From: Trichoplusia ni
Taxonomy: Eukaryota; Arthropoda; Insecta; Lepidoptera; Noctuidae
Length of the DNA: 64,000 nucleotides
NCBI RefSeq assembly: GCF_003590095.1
Contig: NC_039481.1
Span: forward strand, 13,361,895 to 13,425,894
Direction of reading: 5' to 3'
Positions 60,401-64,000 of the stretch are shown here, piece after piece. The position numbers were made by a program, and so were the translations under genes. Position 1 is the first letter of the stretch. The number at the start of each line of letters is the position of its first letter. The notes under the pieces were generated by a model. That model was not told the origin of the DNA. It did no database searches and saw only the letters and a program-made list of their open reading frames with translations.

Positions 60401-63400
60401 CAGAAGTCGAGCCATTAAATCGCCCACTTCTCTAGACCTCCATAAAACCCACAATTTCCTCACTTTTCGTACTAAAAGGGGATAGGGAAGGGTCTTGTTA
60501 CATCGGTACTTTGGGAAGAACTTTCGTCGCTCGAAGCCATCAAGATAATTGATTAATTAAAGCGCTGCAGCGTCCTCTAGTGGTTTTATTTTGTAGTAAA
60601 ATGGCTTTTTTATGTCCTAGACTCCTAGATCGGTTAGTGAGCTTGGAATTTACTCGAGAATTGGCTGGTTCTATGGTAACTTGACATTCAGAATTTTTGG
60701 AAAATAAATGAAATTGAAATAAATGTTTTCATTTGCTAAGTGTTTTTCTTCAGGCGCAGTCTGTTTAGACTGGGTGTGTGCTAGTCGTAGAAGAGAGGAA
60801 TAAAATATGAAATCTTCAATAGTTTTCTCAGAAACCTATGAATTGATTAACAGTATACGAATTATCTTAAATTATATAATCTTATTTTTTTCTTCCCAAT
60901 AAAGGTTTCTTTCCACGAGGAATTTGGAATATATTTATAATCCAAATTATAATTGAATCACTTATCTTTTACACTTGACCATCTTATGATAATATTATTC
61001 AACACGTTTGAGTTACAAATTGTAATGATAGATAATTTGCTAAACGTACCTGGCAACACAGCCCTACACAGATACTATCTATAAATCTTTGGACACAGTT
61101 AGTTAGTCGAATGTTCATTAAGTGAGGTATTCCCATTTGATTTGCACCATCACGTAATTTACCGATTCATGTGTCAACCACCGTACCATAGCAAAACCAT
61201 AAAATTTTTGCCATGTCATTGGTTATTCCTAATTTTAGTTCAATTTTGGTCCAAGTTATGAAAGTACATTTTAATTGGGATCTGGAAAAATAGCCAAAAT
61301 ATTTTAATGTTGAATGAATGACATAAGCAAGGCTATATAAAGAAAAGGCTGACCCACACTGACCCGCACACACATGATTTTTGATTCTGAAATGTCCAGC
61401 CTAAAATAAAAATAAAACTACATATACTGTTTTTAGGCAAATTAAATATGACAGGCTTGCACATTCTCTTCTATAAAATTCCTGAAACAAATGAAATTAA
61501 AGTAGATACTAATACTAATACATCTTCAATATTTCTCCGAAAAAACTGCTACCAAACATTTTCTTTCTAGTTCTTATTTTAAAATTGTCGCCGAACCCGC
61601 TGTCACTCGCATCTTCGGCGGCGTCTAACCGTCCTCACACCGTCCATAACTCAGTGTTCCAAACGATTAAGCGAACTCAAATGTAGTGAGAGAGGGTTAA
61701 TGAAGTACGTGCGATAGCCTGAATGGTACCAGCAGAACGGCTTGATTGACCTATCAAACTTACAGCTGATAAGTAGTGGTTATGTGGGTTTAGATAAACA
61801 TATATCTAACTAATCAAAAGACCGGTCATGTTTAAAATGATGTATGTTTATACCGTGTTAAAAAGCAGTGATTTTTAGGTTATTATAAAAAAGTGCATCA
61901 GCTGATCTAAAAGTCACCTAGTTAGGTGCTACTTTTCAGTCAGTATCTACCTTTCCAGTTTGAAAGTAGCTTTTAGTCAAAAAAATACAAACTACATATT
62001 GGATTGTTATTACCTATACCAGAAGAGTTTTTTGCTTAGCATTCGGGTAATCATAGGCTGACATTATGCAACAAAATTTCGCTTAAAAAGGCAATGCCAT
62101 AATTAGGTCAGCAATCTGCAAACCTACCTGCTAATTACCTATCCATTCAAAAACACAACAAAACCGATAATAATGAAACAATTAAAACTCTCATAATCCG
62201 CTGTATCGAATTAAAATCGCAAATGTAAGCGCGATGTCAATTAAAACAAAAACAGTGCGCGACATCGTTTATTCGCCGAAAGCCGACTGGCGACGGCCGA
62301 AAGCTGACGATCCGATTAGCGCGTCCAATAAACAAAGAGCACGGGCCGTTATTAATTTTCGATTGGTGCAGACGTCGCAAGCGTTCCACGATTTAAATTT
62401 GAATTGGGAATTCGGATTATGATTGTTTGGAATCAGAGGTGTGGAGATTATCTCAACGGTTTGTGAAACACAATAGGTTATGTTCAAACCTATTATTTGG
62501 TGTTCGACCGCTGTTCTGTTTTCAAATAGGTTTTACTCGTTAAACTATTTGGGAAGTTTCGATGTTAGTTTGAGGTTGTGCTAGTTACTGGGTTTATGTT
62601 CGGGGTTATTTGAAAGTCATATATAAAATTCAAAATATACCTTAGGTATGCAATGTTTTTTTAGCGAATGTACAAAAATATCAGGACGCTAGAAAAATTT
62701 CCTGAATGGACTTTTGTATTGTGACATCATTTGCTCCTTTTTCTTCTCAGACACGTATCGCTTACTTCGCATTCACTTCTACTTGCGCTGATCTTTACAA
62801 ATACACTTCAATATTTTTAAATGTTAGAAATGTTATTTGAAAATACGAGCACTGAGAATTAGACTTGCAAAATGAAAACCCGTGAAAAGCAGAAAACAAA
62901 AACTAACTTTTTAATATCACATCATCCATCACATAAAACTACTTCAACAAACAACACAGTACAACCGACCACAAAAGTCACAAACAAAAACAACAAGTAC
63001 AATCGCAAACCGCGATATTTTATCAAAACAACGTAACGTCGGTCCCTAAAGACGGGAATGCAAGCAATATGATTCGCTTTATCTAACGAACGCCTGAGGC
63101 CACTGCTATAATTAAATAATGTGACAGAACACAACACGCCTCAGGAAAAGAGAAGATTAGAAAAAGGTTTTATATGTGAGAAGATCACGGAACAGATAAG
63201 TGAAAGGAAATGCCAGTCTATCTGCTCCCGTCTCTTGAAGGTGTAAAGTTTGAAGCAGATTGAAATGGATTGCAAGTTTGAACTATCCCCAAAACAGAAA
63301 GCAGCAGCAGCAGCAAGCAAGTTATCTTTGTACATTTTTGTTATTGAGATAAGTAAAAGCAAAAATATATGTGTCATATTTTTTAATTATCCATCTAACG

Positions 63401-64000
63401 TACTTAAAATAACTTTACTTTTTAGACCCAGTCATCAACCCTATTTTAAGTATTTTACGTATATTTCAGGTAAATAAAAAACGAGCACTAGACAGAGAGT
63501 AAGCGACGCTGGTCACGACAGTGTGGAGCACTTCCTTCTACTTGTCTGTTCAATGAATAAGAGCGATGCATTCTTTCTTAAAATGTGTAAATGGTTTTCT
63601 TAATTAAAGTGCCTGTAATGTTGACTTCCATGTTGGTGTGTTTTTAATTACATTTCAGTTATGCGTTTGATTTATTTTTCTTTGGAATTGTATTTCAAAA
63701 TTCCGTTGAAAAGTTTATTCTTCAACTAGAACTTAAACTGTAGTGTTTAATCATTAAATTTGGATACAAAAAAGCGATTGAAAACCACAGTTAAACGCCT
63801 ATTCTCCTCCATTCTCTGTATATTTTGTGAAACATGATTTTTCTATAAAAAATATCGCGAATATTTAATAAATTGTATCCGCGAAATAGAGAGCGTATTT
63901 TTGTGTTTGCTAGCTTTTAGGTCTGTTGGACCGTTTAAACACATAAAACAGGTCAGCGAATCTAAATAATTTCCAATGTTCGCCAAATATTTTAACTACG
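57401..64000. other. Non-coding stretch, no gene seen
   Basis: Over 6.6 kb I find no supported exon, RNA gene or clear transposon. G+C-richer patches lie at 58,530-58,660, 61,585-61,640 and 62,215-62,440. Open frames at 62922-63137 and 63141-63377 are not convincing. Confidence 0.45.
62215..62440. other. CpG-rich island
   Basis: Dense CpG in GACTGGCGACGGCCGAAAG and GATTAGCGCGTCC within AT-rich DNA. An inverted pair CGATGTC / GACATCG frames the left part. A 62-codon plus-strand frame (62234-62422, ATG start at 62234) spans it: a small coding exon is possible but unsupported. Regulatory or conserved non-coding sequence is as likely. Confidence 0.2.

Overview
The window is insect nuclear DNA, most likely from a moth or butterfly. 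It is AT-rich (roughly two-thirds A+T by eye), non-coding over most of its length, and littered with short decayed repeats that I recognise as lepidopteran types. These include 5S-rRNA-related and tRNA-related SINEs, non-LTR retrotransposon 3' ends with (GAT)n tails, Helitron-like elements ending in CAACAGCTAG, and a short TTAGG-type telomeric run. There is no bacterial-style gene organisation. The species assignment rests on repeat recognition, not on any search.

The best-supported RNA genes are eight copies of 5S ribosomal RNA, each 119 nt, scattered singly and in both orientations. Four lie at 21.2-24.1 kb (+, -, +, +) and four at 50.5-57.3 kb (-, +, -, -). They are not tandem units and their flanks differ. 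One copy matches the local consensus exactly. Two carry paired substitutions that preserve stem pairing. One has two changes in the internal promoter A-box region. One is clearly degenerate and sits against a 31-bp inverted repeat that duplicates its own 5' end.

The best-supported protein gene is a four-exon plus-strand gene at 46.2-47.9 kb. It encodes an arginine/serine-rich protein of about 273 residues with no RNA-recognition motif that I can see. It has consistent splice phases, a TATA-like box and two upstream ATGs. Weaker coding-like pieces lie on the minus strand at 42.6-42.9 kb and 53.0-53.4 kb, and on the plus strand at 45.1-45.4 kb.

Layout: 0-13 kb is intergenic or intronic with a few repeat fragments. 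At 14 kb there is a LINE 3' remnant. At 18.5 kb there is a strong 26-bp hairpin. At 20.2-20.8 kb there is a nest of repeats. At 21-24 kb lies the first 5S group. From 24 to 34 kb I see mostly nothing apart from a few CpG-rich islands. From 34 to 42 kb lie LINE ends, Helitron-like elements and two 5S-like SINEs. At 43.6 kb there is a paired CRE plus E-box cluster. At 46-48 kb lies the RS-protein gene. From 50 to 57 kb lie the second 5S group and more SINEs. From 57 to 64 kb I see little except a CpG-rich island near 62.3 kb.
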